DNA of 5,673 bases from Candidatus Sphingobacterium stercoripullorum. GTDB taxonomy: Bacteria; Bacteroidota; Bacteroidia; Sphingobacteriales; Sphingobacteriaceae. The translations under genes and the position numbers were made by a program. The notes under the pieces are model-generated. The model ran no database searches, had not been told where the DNA came from, and was given only the letters and a program-made list of their open reading frames with translations. Numbering within the stretch: position 1 is the first letter of the stretch; the number at the start of each line of letters is the position of its first letter. Where the stretch lies: the NCBI GenBank assembly GCA_019114715.1, contig DXEZ01000170.1, positions 1-5,673 on the forward strand, read 5' to 3'. Positions 1 through 5,441 of this stretch are shown in pieces.

Positions 1-613
1 CTAATGCACCCATTGCGATAATATATAATACAACCAAGCCGATGTTTTCAAATGCAAACTCTACTTGTCTATATAAATCTTTTGCTTTGGTAATCTCTTT
101 ACCATTTTCTACATAGGATGTAAACTCATGGAAATCGCTAGCCGAAATTTCCTGGTGTGAAATCTCACCGGTAGCCAAATCTTTAGTGTACTCTATATAA
201 GGTACCTCACCCCAGTGGTATTGGTACCAGAAGTTCTGCATATGTGTCACTAGGAATACGAGTACGATTGTTCCCAAGATGCCCATATTTCTAGAATTCC
301 ATTTACTTCCAGCATTGCCGTCGTAAACTTTGTAGCCTATAGGTCTGGCAGCTTTGTTTTTACGAGTTAAAATTAACGCGTATAAAGCGTGTATGATGAC
401 CGAAGCGTAAAGTAAATAGGAGACAATCTTAATTGGGGGGAAAGTTGTCATGAAAACCGCATACTTATTAAATGCATATCCAGCGTCATTGTAAAATAAC
501 TGCAGGTTCCCGATCAAATGCACAATTAAAAATAGGCATAGAAATAAACCGGTCAAACTCATGACAAGCTTTTTGCCTACTGTGGAACTAAAAATAGGAT
601 TTGATTTACTCAT
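1..613 (-). CDS. sdhC: Succinate dehydrogenase cytochrome b subunit (b558 family), C-terminus cut by window edge
   Basis: This is the membrane anchor of respiratory complex II (succinate:quinone oxidoreductase). It holds haem b and passes electrons between the SdhA/SdhB catalytic part and menaquinone. I translated 204 codons from the ATG at 613-611; the frame stays open to base 1, so the last helix or helices lie outside. Hydrophobic segments fall near residues 16-40, 60-83 and 111-130, and a fourth starts near 188. Histidines H32 (in VHLIGNLQLF), H75 (IIHALYAL) and H124 (VTHMQNFW) sit where three of the four haem-ligating histidines of the Bacillus/Wolinella-type di-haem subunits are expected; the fourth would be just past the edge. 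The stretch between segments 3 and 4 (about 131-187) is long and polar, longer than the corresponding Bacillus loop. By family habit sdhA and sdhB should follow downstream on the minus strand. The leader is A-rich (GAATTAAGAAATA before ATG) and lacks a Shine-Dalgarno. Function is confident; the gene is partial only because of the window. Confidence 0.93.
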   Translation of the reverse strand, partial: MSKSNPIFSSTVGKKLVMSLTGLFLCLFLIVHLIGNLQLFYNDAGYAFNKYAVFMTTFPPIKIVSYLLYASVIIHALYALILTRKNKAARPIGYKVYDGNAGSKWNSRNMGILGTIVLVFLVTHMQNFWYQYHWGEVPYIEYTKDLATGEISHQEISASDFHEFTSYVENGKEITKAKDLYRQVEFAFENIGLVVLYIIAMGAL

Positions 614-633
614 TATTTCTTAATTCGTTAACA

Positions 634-648
634 TTTTCTACAAATCTA
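634..648 (-). promoter_or_regulatory. Putative sdhC promoter (-7 box TAGATTTG)
   Basis: On the minus strand TAGATTTG (plus coordinates 641-648) matches the Bacteroidota -7 consensus TAnnTTTG exactly and lies 27 bases before the sdhC ATG, giving a predicted leader of about 20 bases. No convincing TTG -33 element is visible at 19-20 bases spacing, so the call rests on the -7 box and its position. Confidence 0.5.
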
Positions 649-715
649 TAAAATGATTAGAAATAAGACATTAATTTGAAAGGATAACTAGGAATTTAGA
701 ATGTTTCTAAGTTGC

Positions 716-753
716 AAAAACAGCTACCCCTAAATCGAGATAGCTGTTTTTTT
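716..753 (-). terminator. Strong stem-loop terminator, symmetric, between the OMP gene and sdhC
   Basis: AAAAACAGCTA (716-726) pairs perfectly with TAGCTGTTTTT (741-751) around a 14-base loop. Read on the minus strand the stem ends in a run of five U, and read on the plus strand in seven U (747-753), so it could work in both directions. The only complete gene pointing at it is the minus-strand outer-membrane protein gene, whose stop is about 180 bases away. It therefore most likely ends that transcript and insulates the sdhC promoter. No plus-strand gene ending here was found. Confidence 0.75.
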
Positions 754-930
754 ATTTCACAATAATGTCTTATTCCTCTTGAACGCCTTGTAATTACTGC
801 CTTTCTTTTTTACGCGTTATTGCCTAATTTTTATTCAAATGAAGTCTTTTTAAAGGCACTTATCTGAATATTATATTGCACGCAATGTAACAATCTGTCA
901 TCGTAATGTAAGGCATGTTAGGCTAGATTC
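754..930. other. Non-coding stretch between OMP stop and terminator
   Basis: With 614-753 this makes a 317-base gene-free gap. I found no convincing ORF or RNA gene and no exact TAnnTTTG box on the minus strand here. The only structure is an imperfect 20-base dyad at 871-890 (arms TTATATTGCA / CGCAATGTAA, 8 of 10 positions paired). It lies 40 bases past the OMP stop and has no T-run after it. If the terminator at 716-753 is the real end of the OMP mRNA, this stretch is its roughly 180-base 3' untranslated region. Confidence 0.5.
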
Positions 931-1506
931 TTACAAGAAGCTATACCCTAGACTGATTGTCCACAGGTTGAAGTTTTGTTTTTCACTCTTTTTGTTGAAG
1001 TTTCCAAGCCCGTTCTCATAGCGTAAATCCACGCTCAGTTTTGAAACGTCCGCTCCTAAGCCAAACACGATTGCGTTCGCATTGCTTTTCCAGTCTATTT
1101 CTTTGAAATCTGGAACTTTCGGCTTGTCTACAACGAAGGAGAACAATGGACCCACTTGTACGCGTGCGCCAATTGGTCCTAGACCGAATTTAGTACCTAT
1201 TAAAATGGGAACATCAATAGCTTTAAAGTCCATGCTTTTTGTCGCCTCACCTTCTTGTGCTATGGATGTATTTTTGCCAGTGAAGTAAGCTTCTGGTTGA
1301 ATATGAAACCCTGCGATCCCTACCCGTCCCCATAAGCCGGCCAAGTAACCTGCCTTCGTATCAGAATTGAATGTTTTACTGTCACTCTTTAATTTGGTGA
1401 AATTCATCCCTGCTTTTGCACCAAACTTAAACTCTGGAAATAGTTGTGCCTGTGCGGTAAAACCTAGAATCAGGCAAATAAACGTTGAAAATATTAGTTT
1501 TTTCAT
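931..1506 (-). CDS. Exported outer-membrane beta-barrel protein (PorT/OMP_b-brl_2-like)
   Basis: The product is 191 residues. It begins with a clear signal peptide (MKK, hydrophobic core, AQA at 18-20 with likely cleavage before Q21), and the mature part alternates polar and hydrophobic residues as in small beta-barrels. Recognisable strand signatures of the Bacteroidota PorT-type family (Pfam OMP_b-brl_2) are FGAKAGMNF (28-36), IQPEAYF (69-75), the DVPILIGTKF strand (98-107), a VGPLFSF hairpin (118-124), DLRYENGLGNF (160-170) and a terminal SLGYSFL. The size of about 170 mature residues suits an eight-stranded barrel. In this family function is rarely known; porin, assembly or adhesion roles are all possible, and membership does not imply the type IX secretion role of PorT itself. 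It is a single-gene unit with a good promoter at 1530-1560 and is divergent from the CsbD-like gene. The ATG start is fixed by the signal peptide. Confidence 0.85.
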   Translation of the reverse strand: MKKLIFSTFICLILGFTAQAQLFPEFKFGAKAGMNFTKLKSDSKTFNSDTKAGYLAGLWGRVGIAGFHIQPEAYFTGKNTSIAQEGEATKSMDFKAIDVPILIGTKFGLGPIGARVQVGPLFSFVVDKPKVPDFKEIDWKSNANAIVFGLGADVSKLSVDLRYENGLGNFNKKSEKQNFNLWTISLGYSFL

Positions 1507-1529
1507 ATGTTAAGCATTAATTTTAGCAA

Positions 1530-1560
1530 CTAAATTACGGATATAAAGTTAATATTCAAT
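1530..1560 (-). promoter_or_regulatory. Putative Bacteroidota-type promoter of the OMP gene
   Basis: Read on the minus strand, ATTG (1557-1560) is followed after exactly 19 bases by TAATTTAG (1530-1537). This is one base off the -7 consensus TAnnTTTG and at the spacing known for Bacteroides-type sigma factor promoters (TTTG-N19-TAnnTTTG). The predicted transcription start is about 20 bases before the ATG at 1506. It is one of the best-formed two-box promoters in the window. Confidence 0.6.
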
Positions 1561-1575
1561 ATAAAAGTAAAAAGT

Positions 1576-1791
1576 ATGGTGCCTTTTAAAATTAGTGATG
1601 AGCAGTGGCCTGTCGTAAAGCTGAAGCTACTACGTAAGTATAGAGACTTATCGGAAGCCGACTTAGCTTATCAAGAGGGTCAAGAGGAAGAGTTGGTTAA
1701 TCGTTTAGCAAAACGCTTGAATAGAAATAGAGAGTATGTTATTTTTACCATAAGTAAAGGGCTTTCGGATTTAAAGTCGAATCAATTATAG
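1576..1791 (+). CDS. Small CsbD-like protein
   Basis: This gene encodes 71 residues and is charged and soluble, with no signal or membrane segment. The pattern W11, K15/K17, KY (21-22), L25, DL (29-30), Y32, EGQE (34-37), EL (39-40) and RL (43-44) follows the CsbD family layout: W...K.K.KYG.LT..DL....G..+.L...+. The homology is therefore inferred from spacing of conserved positions rather than strong identity. CsbD is a sigma-B-controlled stress protein of unknown biochemistry in Bacillus; Bacteroidota carry many small homologues annotated as general stress proteins. The C-terminal part (YVIFTISKGLSDL, 54-66) departs from the usual family end. The stop is 12 bases before the tadA-like gene, so the two are probably co-transcribed. 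The leader before the ATG is A-rich (AAAAGTAAAAAGT) and no clear plus-strand promoter box was found in the 69-base divergent gap. It is a real gene, but its role is uncertain. Confidence 0.72.
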   Translation: MVPFKISDEQWPVVKLKLLRKYRDLSEADLAYQEGQEEELVNRLAKRLNRNREYVIFTISKGLSDLKSNQL

Positions 1792-1803
1792 TTGAGTTAG
1801 TCC

Positions 1804-2286
1804 ATGCGTATTTACAATTTTAATGGTCAAGGAAAAACTAAGCAACTTTCTGAAAAAGAAATTGATGAAGGCTTCATGGATTTAGCAATAGACCAAGCTA
1901 AAGTGGCCCTTTCAAAAGGAGAGGTGCCTATAGGTGCTGTTGTGGTGAGTCAAGGTAAGGTTATTGGAAAAGGATATAACTTAACTGAGCAATTAAACGA
2001 TGTAACCGCCCATGCGGAAATGCAAGCTATTACTGCTGCCTCGCAGTTTTTAGGGGGGAAGTATTTAAAAGATTGCACCTTGTATGTAACGGTAGAGCCC
2101 TGTGTTATGTGTACGGGTGCCCTTTATTGGTCGCAAATTAGCCGGGTAGTATATGCGGCCCCAGACCCTAAAAGAGGGAGCTCCTTGCACGGGGGATTAT
2201 ACCATCCAAAAACGCAGATTCTATCGGGAGTAAGAGCGGAAGTATGCGCCGAACTTATTCAATCATTTTTTCGTAATAAAAGGTGA
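1804..2286 (+). CDS. tadA: tRNA-specific adenosine deaminase (TadA-type nucleoside deaminase)
   Basis: This is a 160-residue zinc-dependent deaminase of the cytidine/deoxycytidylate deaminase fold. TadA converts adenosine-34 to inosine in the anticodon of tRNA-Arg(ACG), allowing it to read CGN codons. Visible active-site parts are GEVPIGAVVV (39-48), H70-A71-E72 (zinc ligand and proton-shuttling Glu) and P99-C100-V-M-C103 (two zinc ligands). TadA-type context is seen in YN (58-59), DVTAHAE (66-72, compare DPTAHAE), DPKRG (121-125) and the FFRNKR tail (155-160), which favour TadA over guanine or cytosine deaminases. Residues 1-24 precede the point where E. coli-type TadA starts (F24-M25-DLAIDQA here). 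An internal ATG at 1876 is an alternative start, but a similar acidic extension is, as far as I recall, common in Sphingobacteriaceae, so I keep 1804. It sits 12 bases behind the CsbD-like gene and about 105 bases before sodA, which has its own promoter. Confidence 0.85.
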   Translation: MRIYNFNGQGKTKQLSEKEIDEGFMDLAIDQAKVALSKGEVPIGAVVVSQGKVIGKGYNLTEQLNDVTAHAEMQAITAASQFLGGKYLKDCTLYVTVEPCVMCTGALYWSQISRVVYAAPDPKRGSSLHGGLYHPKTQILSGVRAEVCAELIQSFFRNKR

Positions 2287-2313
2287 TTCAGGATTTCTAC
2301 TTGTCATTTTCGC

Positions 2314-2344
2314 TTAGTATTTAGATGGTTTTTTTGTATATTTG
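2314..2344 (+). promoter_or_regulatory. Putative sodA promoter
   Basis: TATATTTG (2337-2344) is an exact match to the -7 consensus TAnnTTTG. TTAG (2314-2317), one mismatch from TTTG, lies exactly 19 bases upstream. The predicted start near 2350 gives an AT-rich leader of about 43 bases before the ATG. This makes sodA independent of the csbD-like/tadA pair. No obvious operator palindrome is visible. Confidence 0.6.
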
Positions 2345-2392
2345 ATTTTGAACGTGAGTAAATAATTTTTAATAAAGTAAATAAAAAATAAT

Positions 2393-3001
2393 ATGGCATT
2401 TGAATTAGAAAAATTACCGTACGCTGAGAACGCATTAGAACCACACATTGATGCAGAAACTATGGCGATCCATTACGGTCGTCACCATCAAGCGTATGTG
2501 GATAACTTAAACAAAGCAATCGCTGGAACAGACGCGGAAAACTTGTCTTTAGACGAAATCATAAAGAACATTTCAAAATATTCTGGAGCAGTTAGAAATA
2601 ATGGTGGTGGACATTACAACCACTCTTTGTTTTGGAGTGTTTTAAGTGCCAACGGAGGGAAAGAACCTACAGGAGAATTAGCTGATGCAATCAAAGAAGC
2701 GTTTGGTTCATTTGATGAATTGAAATCTCAACTTCAAAGTGCAGGAGCTACTCGCTTTGGTTCTGGTTGGGCTTGGTTAATTGTAGGAAAAGACGGGAAA
2801 TTAGCAGTTACTTCTACTCCTAATCAAGACAATCCACTGATGGATGTTGCCGAAGTTCAAGGAACGCCAATTTTTGGAATTGACGTGTGGGAGCACGCGT
2901 ACTACTTGAAGTACCAAAACAAAAGACCAGCATACCTAGAAGCTATATTTAATGTAGTAGACTGGGATGCGGTAGCAAAAAGATACCAAGAGGCTAAGTA
3001 A
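2393..3001 (+). CDS. sodA: Superoxide dismutase, Fe/Mn family (Mn-type signature)
   Basis: The product is 202 residues, a normal length for bacterial Fe/Mn SODs, with no signal peptide, so it acts in the cytoplasm. It converts superoxide to hydrogen peroxide and oxygen. The metal ligands are all present: H27 (MAIHYGRHHQAYV), H77 (NHSLFW), D164 and H168 (DVWEHAYY). The gateway residues H31 and Y35 are also in place. The outer-sphere positions point to manganese: G73 in GGGHYNHSLFW replaces the N-terminal Gln of Fe-SODs, and Q145 in NQDNPLM is the C-terminal Gln of Mn-SODs. Cambialistic SODs are known in Bacteroidota, so use of iron cannot be excluded from sequence. It is a single-gene unit with its own promoter (2314-2344) and terminator (3025-3051); the leader is A-rich. 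The symbol sodA is used for the Mn-type signature; homologues in the phylum are also called sodB or sod. Confidence 0.95.
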   Translation: MAFELEKLPYAENALEPHIDAETMAIHYGRHHQAYVDNLNKAIAGTDAENLSLDEIIKNISKYSGAVRNNGGGHYNHSLFWSVLSANGGKEPTGELADAIKEAFGSFDELKSQLQSAGATRFGSGWAWLIVGKDGKLAVTSTPNQDNPLMDVAEVQGTPIFGIDVWEHAYYLKYQNKRPAYLEAIFNVVDWDAVAKRYQEAK

Positions 3002-3024
3002 TTGCCTTACAGAAAATAAGTTGG

Positions 3025-3051
3025 AAAAGCAGTGGAGACACTGCTTTTTTT
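3025..3051 (+). terminator. Intrinsic terminator of sodA
   Basis: GCAGTG (3029-3034) and CACTGC (3039-3044) pair around a GAGA tetraloop (GNRA type). The stem is extended by AAAA/TTTT to 10 bp and followed by a seven-T run (3045-3051). It starts 24 bases after the sodA stop and is a classic Rho-independent terminator. Confidence 0.9.
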
Positions 3052-3088
3052 ATGCCCTGAATATTCTACAGTTCTGCTAGTATTTGTG

Positions 3089-3106
3089 TATCTTTGTTGT
3101 ATACAA
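3089..3106 (+). promoter_or_regulatory. Putative pruA -7 box with palindrome at the predicted start site
   Basis: TATCTTTG (3089-3096) is an exact TAnnTTTG box. It is directly followed by the perfect 10-base palindrome TTGTATACAA (3097-3106), which covers the expected transcription start. No clear -33 TTTG is found at 17-21 bases upstream, so the promoter may be weak or activator-dependent. The palindrome could be an operator; this is inference. The leader to the ATG at 3123 would be about 20 bases, A-rich and without a Shine-Dalgarno. Confidence 0.5.
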
Positions 3107-3122
3107 GAAAACAAGAAATATT

Positions 3123-4751
3123 ATGTTAAAAGGATTCTTTAATGTACCTGTTCCGGGGAATGAACCTGTGTATTCTTATGCAGTGGGAACGCCGGAAAGG
3201 AAGCAATTAGAAGAGGCAATTGCAGAACTTCGTTCGAAAACTGTTGAAATCCCTATGTATATAGGAAGTGAAGAGGTTTTTACTGAGGATAAACGCCCTT
3301 TAACGCCTCCACACGATCACAAGCATATCTTAGGCTATTATTCGCAAGGCGGGAAGGAACACGTTGAAAAAGCAATAGAAGCTGCTTTAAACGCAAAGAA
3401 AGATTGGGAAAATTTAGAATGGGAGCACCGCGCTGCAATTTTTCTAAAAGCTGCAGAGCTAATATCAACAAAATACCGTTATAAATTAAATGCTGCTACG
3501 ATGCTAGGGCAGTCAAAAAATGCTTTCCAGGCAGAAATCGACTCTGCTTGTGAGATCGTTGACTTCTTGCGCTTTAATGTTCAGTATATGTCTGAAATTT
3601 ATTCGCAACAGCCGCCAATTTCCCCTAAAGGAGTTTGGAACCGTGTGGAGCAAAGACCTCTAGAAGGATTTGTTTTTGCGCTAACGCCATTTAACTTTAC
3701 AGCTATTGCAGGGAACTTACCTACATCTGCAGCCATGATGGGGAACGTTGTGGTATGGAAGCCTTCCAACACGCAGATCTATTCTGCTCAAGTGTTAATG
3801 GAGATTTTCAAAGAAGCTGGTGTTCCAGACGGTGTAATTAACTTAGTTTATGCGAGTGGACCTACAGTGGGAGAAGTAGTGTTTTCTCACAAGGATTTTG
3901 CAGGTATTCACTTTACCGGTTCTACAGCAGTATTCCAAGACATTTGGAAGACAATAGGAGAGAATATCCATAATTATCGCAGTTACCCTAGAATTGTTGG
4001 AGAAACAGGTGGTAAAGACTTCATTTTATTACACCCTTCAGCGGATGTAAAAGCATCATCTACAGCTTTATCTCGTGGAGCTTTTGAATTCCAAGGGCAG
4101 AAGTGTTCTGCAGCTTCAAGAGCATATATTCCAGAGTCTTTATGGCCAGAAGTGAAAGACTTGGTAGTTAAAGATGTAGAAGACTTCAAAATGGGTGGTA
4201 CGGAAGATTTTTCCAACTTCATTAATGCAGTAATTGATGAGAAATCTTTCGATAAAATAACCTCTTACATAGACCGAGCAAAAACTGCAAAAGACGCAGA
4301 GATTGTTGTGGGTGGAGAGTACGATAAATCGAAAGGTTATTTCATTAAGCCTACAGTAATCTTAACTACCAACCCTCACTATGAAACAATGGAAGAGGAG
4401 TTGTTTGGTCCTGTTCTGACGGTTTATGTTTATAAGGACAATGAGTGGGAAGATGTGCTTGAGTTAGTAGATAACACGTCTATTTATGCGCTTACAGGTG
4501 CTGTATTCTCGCAAGATAGATACGCTATCGAGCAAGCTTCTGTGGCACTGAGAAATGCAGCGGGTAACTTCTACATCAACGATAAGTGTACAGGTGCCGT
4601 GGTTGGCCAGCAGCCATTTGGTGGAGCCAGAGGTTCAGGTACGAACGATAAAGCAGGATCGATGATCAATTTATTGAGATGGGTTTCTCCAAGAACTATT
4701 AAAGAAACCTTTAATCCAGATACGGATTATCGCTATCCTTTCTTAGGGTAA
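3123..4751 (+). CDS. pruA: L-glutamate gamma-semialdehyde (1-pyrroline-5-carboxylate) dehydrogenase
   Basis: This enzyme oxidises L-glutamate gamma-semialdehyde/P5C to glutamate with NAD+, the second step of proline catabolism, in the cytoplasm. The product is 542 residues, the usual size for the stand-alone Bacteroidota/eukaryote-like form (TIGR01236 type) and not a PutA fusion. Aldehyde dehydrogenase landmarks are TPFNFTA with oxyanion N191, WKPS with cofactor-binding K213, FTGST (264-268) of the Rossmann part, ETGGK with E294, catalytic C328 in GQKCSAASR, and EELFGP (425-430). The P5CDH-specific C-terminal block NDKCTGAVVGQQPFGGARGSGTNDKAG (486-512, key residues G491, G495, F499, G500, S505) forms the aldehyde-anchor region. 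I choose the ATG at 3123 over an in-frame TTG at 3084. The TTG lies before the predicted -7 box and would add 13 residues not expected in the family, whereas MLKGFFNVPVPGNEP is a normal start. No proline dehydrogenase gene is adjacent. The gene is monocistronic with a terminator at 4773-4812. Confidence 0.95.
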   Translation: MLKGFFNVPVPGNEPVYSYAVGTPERKQLEEAIAELRSKTVEIPMYIGSEEVFTEDKRPLTPPHDHKHILGYYSQGGKEHVEKAIEAALNAKKDWENLEWEHRAAIFLKAAELISTKYRYKLNAATMLGQSKNAFQAEIDSACEIVDFLRFNVQYMSEIYSQQPPISPKGVWNRVEQRPLEGFVFALTPFNFTAIAGNLPTSAAMMGNVVVWKPSNTQIYSAQVLMEIFKEAGVPDGVINLVYASGPTVGEVVFSHKDFAGIHFTGSTAVFQDIWKTIGENIHNYRSYPRIVGETGGKDFILLHPSADVKASSTALSRGAFEFQGQKCSAASRAYIPESLWPEVKDLVVKDVEDFKMGGTEDFSNFINAVIDEKSFDKITSYIDRAKTAKDAEIVVGGEYDKSKGYFIKPTVILTTNPHYETMEEELFGPVLTVYVYKDNEWEDVLELVDNTSIYALTGAVFSQDRYAIEQASVALRNAAGNFYINDKCTGAVVGQQPFGGARGSGTNDKAGSMINLLRWVSPRTIKETFNPDTDYRYPFLG

Positions 4752-4772
4752 TTAATAGATCATTTATAGCAT

Positions 4773-4812
4773 AAATATAGCGCTCGTGCCATGCATAGAG
4801 CGCTATATTTTT
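4773..4812 (+). terminator. pruA terminator, copy 1 of a repeated hairpin
   Basis: AAATATAGCGCTC (4773-4785) pairs perfectly with GAGCGCTATATTT (4798-4810) and ends in five T (4808-4812), 21 bases after the pruA stop. The 12-base loop can itself pair: TGC (4787-4789) with GCA (4793-4795), plus a G-T wobble, leaving A4797 bulged and CAT as the terminal loop. The central 28 bases (4778-4805) recur at 5610-5637 with only three substitutions. It probably serves as an intrinsic terminator and may belong to a dispersed repeat family. Confidence 0.85.
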
Positions 4813-4890
4813 GGGCTATGTTTTTAAATTAAATCTTTATAAAATCTTTAATCTGTTCAATTCACAGCGCTTGCTGTTACTGTTTTAGTA

Positions 4891-4928
4891 AACAATGTTA
4901 AAGAATATTTCTATTCTTTAGCATTGTT
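4891..4928 (-). terminator. AT-rich hairpin touching the stop codon of the minus-strand gene
   Basis: AACAATGTTAAAGAAT (4891-4906) pairs with ATTCTTTAGCATTGTT (4913-4928), 15 of 16 positions Watson-Crick and one G-T, around a six-base loop. On the minus strand it begins at the base right after the TAG (4931-4929). Only a short T-run (TTT) follows and the stem is poor in G+C, so it would be a weak terminator. An mRNA 3'-end stabilising hairpin is the alternative. Confidence 0.5.
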
Positions 4929-5441
4929 CTAAAATCTTATATAGCAATTGTAGTGTATCCAATATAAATGTTTATGACCATTAAAATCACTCTTAAATGT
5001 TCCTGTATAACTCTCTCGCAGGTCTTTGTCTAAAGCTGCTATATCCAATAGAGTCAATATACCGTTGGCGTTTATAGCGAAAGTAATATCGATTATTCTC
5101 CCCTCAGGATCAAAAATAAATGTAAATAATATTCTTTCGCCTGCGCGACTTAAAACATCACATTTGGTTTTACCGAGTAGGGTTCTCACTTTATTAACCA
5201 AAACATCATAATTGGTTAGCTCTAAATCTATATAGTCAAGCGGCAGACCGTCTACAATACTTCTATTTGGCTTTAGTTGTGGTCGTTGATTCCGATAGAT
5301 AACACATCTATCGTATATATTAAGGGAATCTACTTTGTAGGTGATTTCGTTTAAGACGTATGTTCCTTCTTTAATTGCTAACTCTTGTGCAAAAGAAGTG
5401 TTGAAGATAATTATTGAAACAATAAAAAGAAGAAATGGCAC
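4929..5441 (-). CDS. Putative exported protein, C-terminus faintly TonB-C-terminal-like
   Basis: I do not recognise this gene with confidence. From the GTG at 5441-5439 it encodes 170 residues: a hydrophobic N-terminus ending SFAQ (16-19, likely cleavage before Q19 as in many Bacteroidota exported proteins), then a region rich in D, N and Y, then residues 102-170. That last part has the order FTFIFDPEGRIIDITF, LDIAALDKDLRESY, NGHKHLYWIHYNCYIRF. It recalls the TonB C-terminal fold (beta strand with D.EG.I.D, a helix, then a final strand ending in IRF), but this is pattern resemblance only. The GTG version of the signal peptide lacks a positively charged N-region. The frame is open upstream to 5544 with no ATG, and an ATT/ATC/ATA cluster at 5465-5457 followed by a lysine codon would give a better signal peptide, so the start is uncertain. 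No good promoter box was seen. The gene stands alone between two hairpin repeats. Confidence 0.6.
   Translation of the reverse strand: MPFLLFIVSIIIFNTSFAQELAIKEGTYVLNEITYKVDSLNIYDRCVIYRNQRPQLKPNRSIVDGLPLDYIDLELTNYDVLVNKVRTLLGKTKCDVLSRAGERILFTFIFDPEGRIIDITFAINANGILTLLDIAALDKDLRESYTGTFKSDFNGHKHLYWIHYNCYIRF

Noticed and set aside
614..715. Small plus-strand transcript ending at the 716-753 terminator
   Set aside because: The seven-T run on the plus strand would fit, but there is no ORF, promoter or structured RNA upstream on that strand apart from antisense to sdhC.
1082..1288. Plus-strand open frame of 68 codons
   Set aside because: Lies entirely antisense inside the well-supported beta-barrel gene; its sequence is the complement of coding strand signatures and resembles no family.
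3280..3471. Minus-strand open frame of 63 codons
   Set aside because: Shadow within pruA, no leader or promoter, leucine-rich composition explained by the complementary codons.
3983..4222. Minus-strand open frame of 79 codons
   Set aside because: Shadow within the catalytic domain of pruA, where the sense frame has all active-site residues.
5026..5211. Plus-strand open frame of 61 codons
   Set aside because: Antisense to the 4929-5441 gene; the minus frame has a signal peptide and longer continuous coding, and this one has no recognisable feature.
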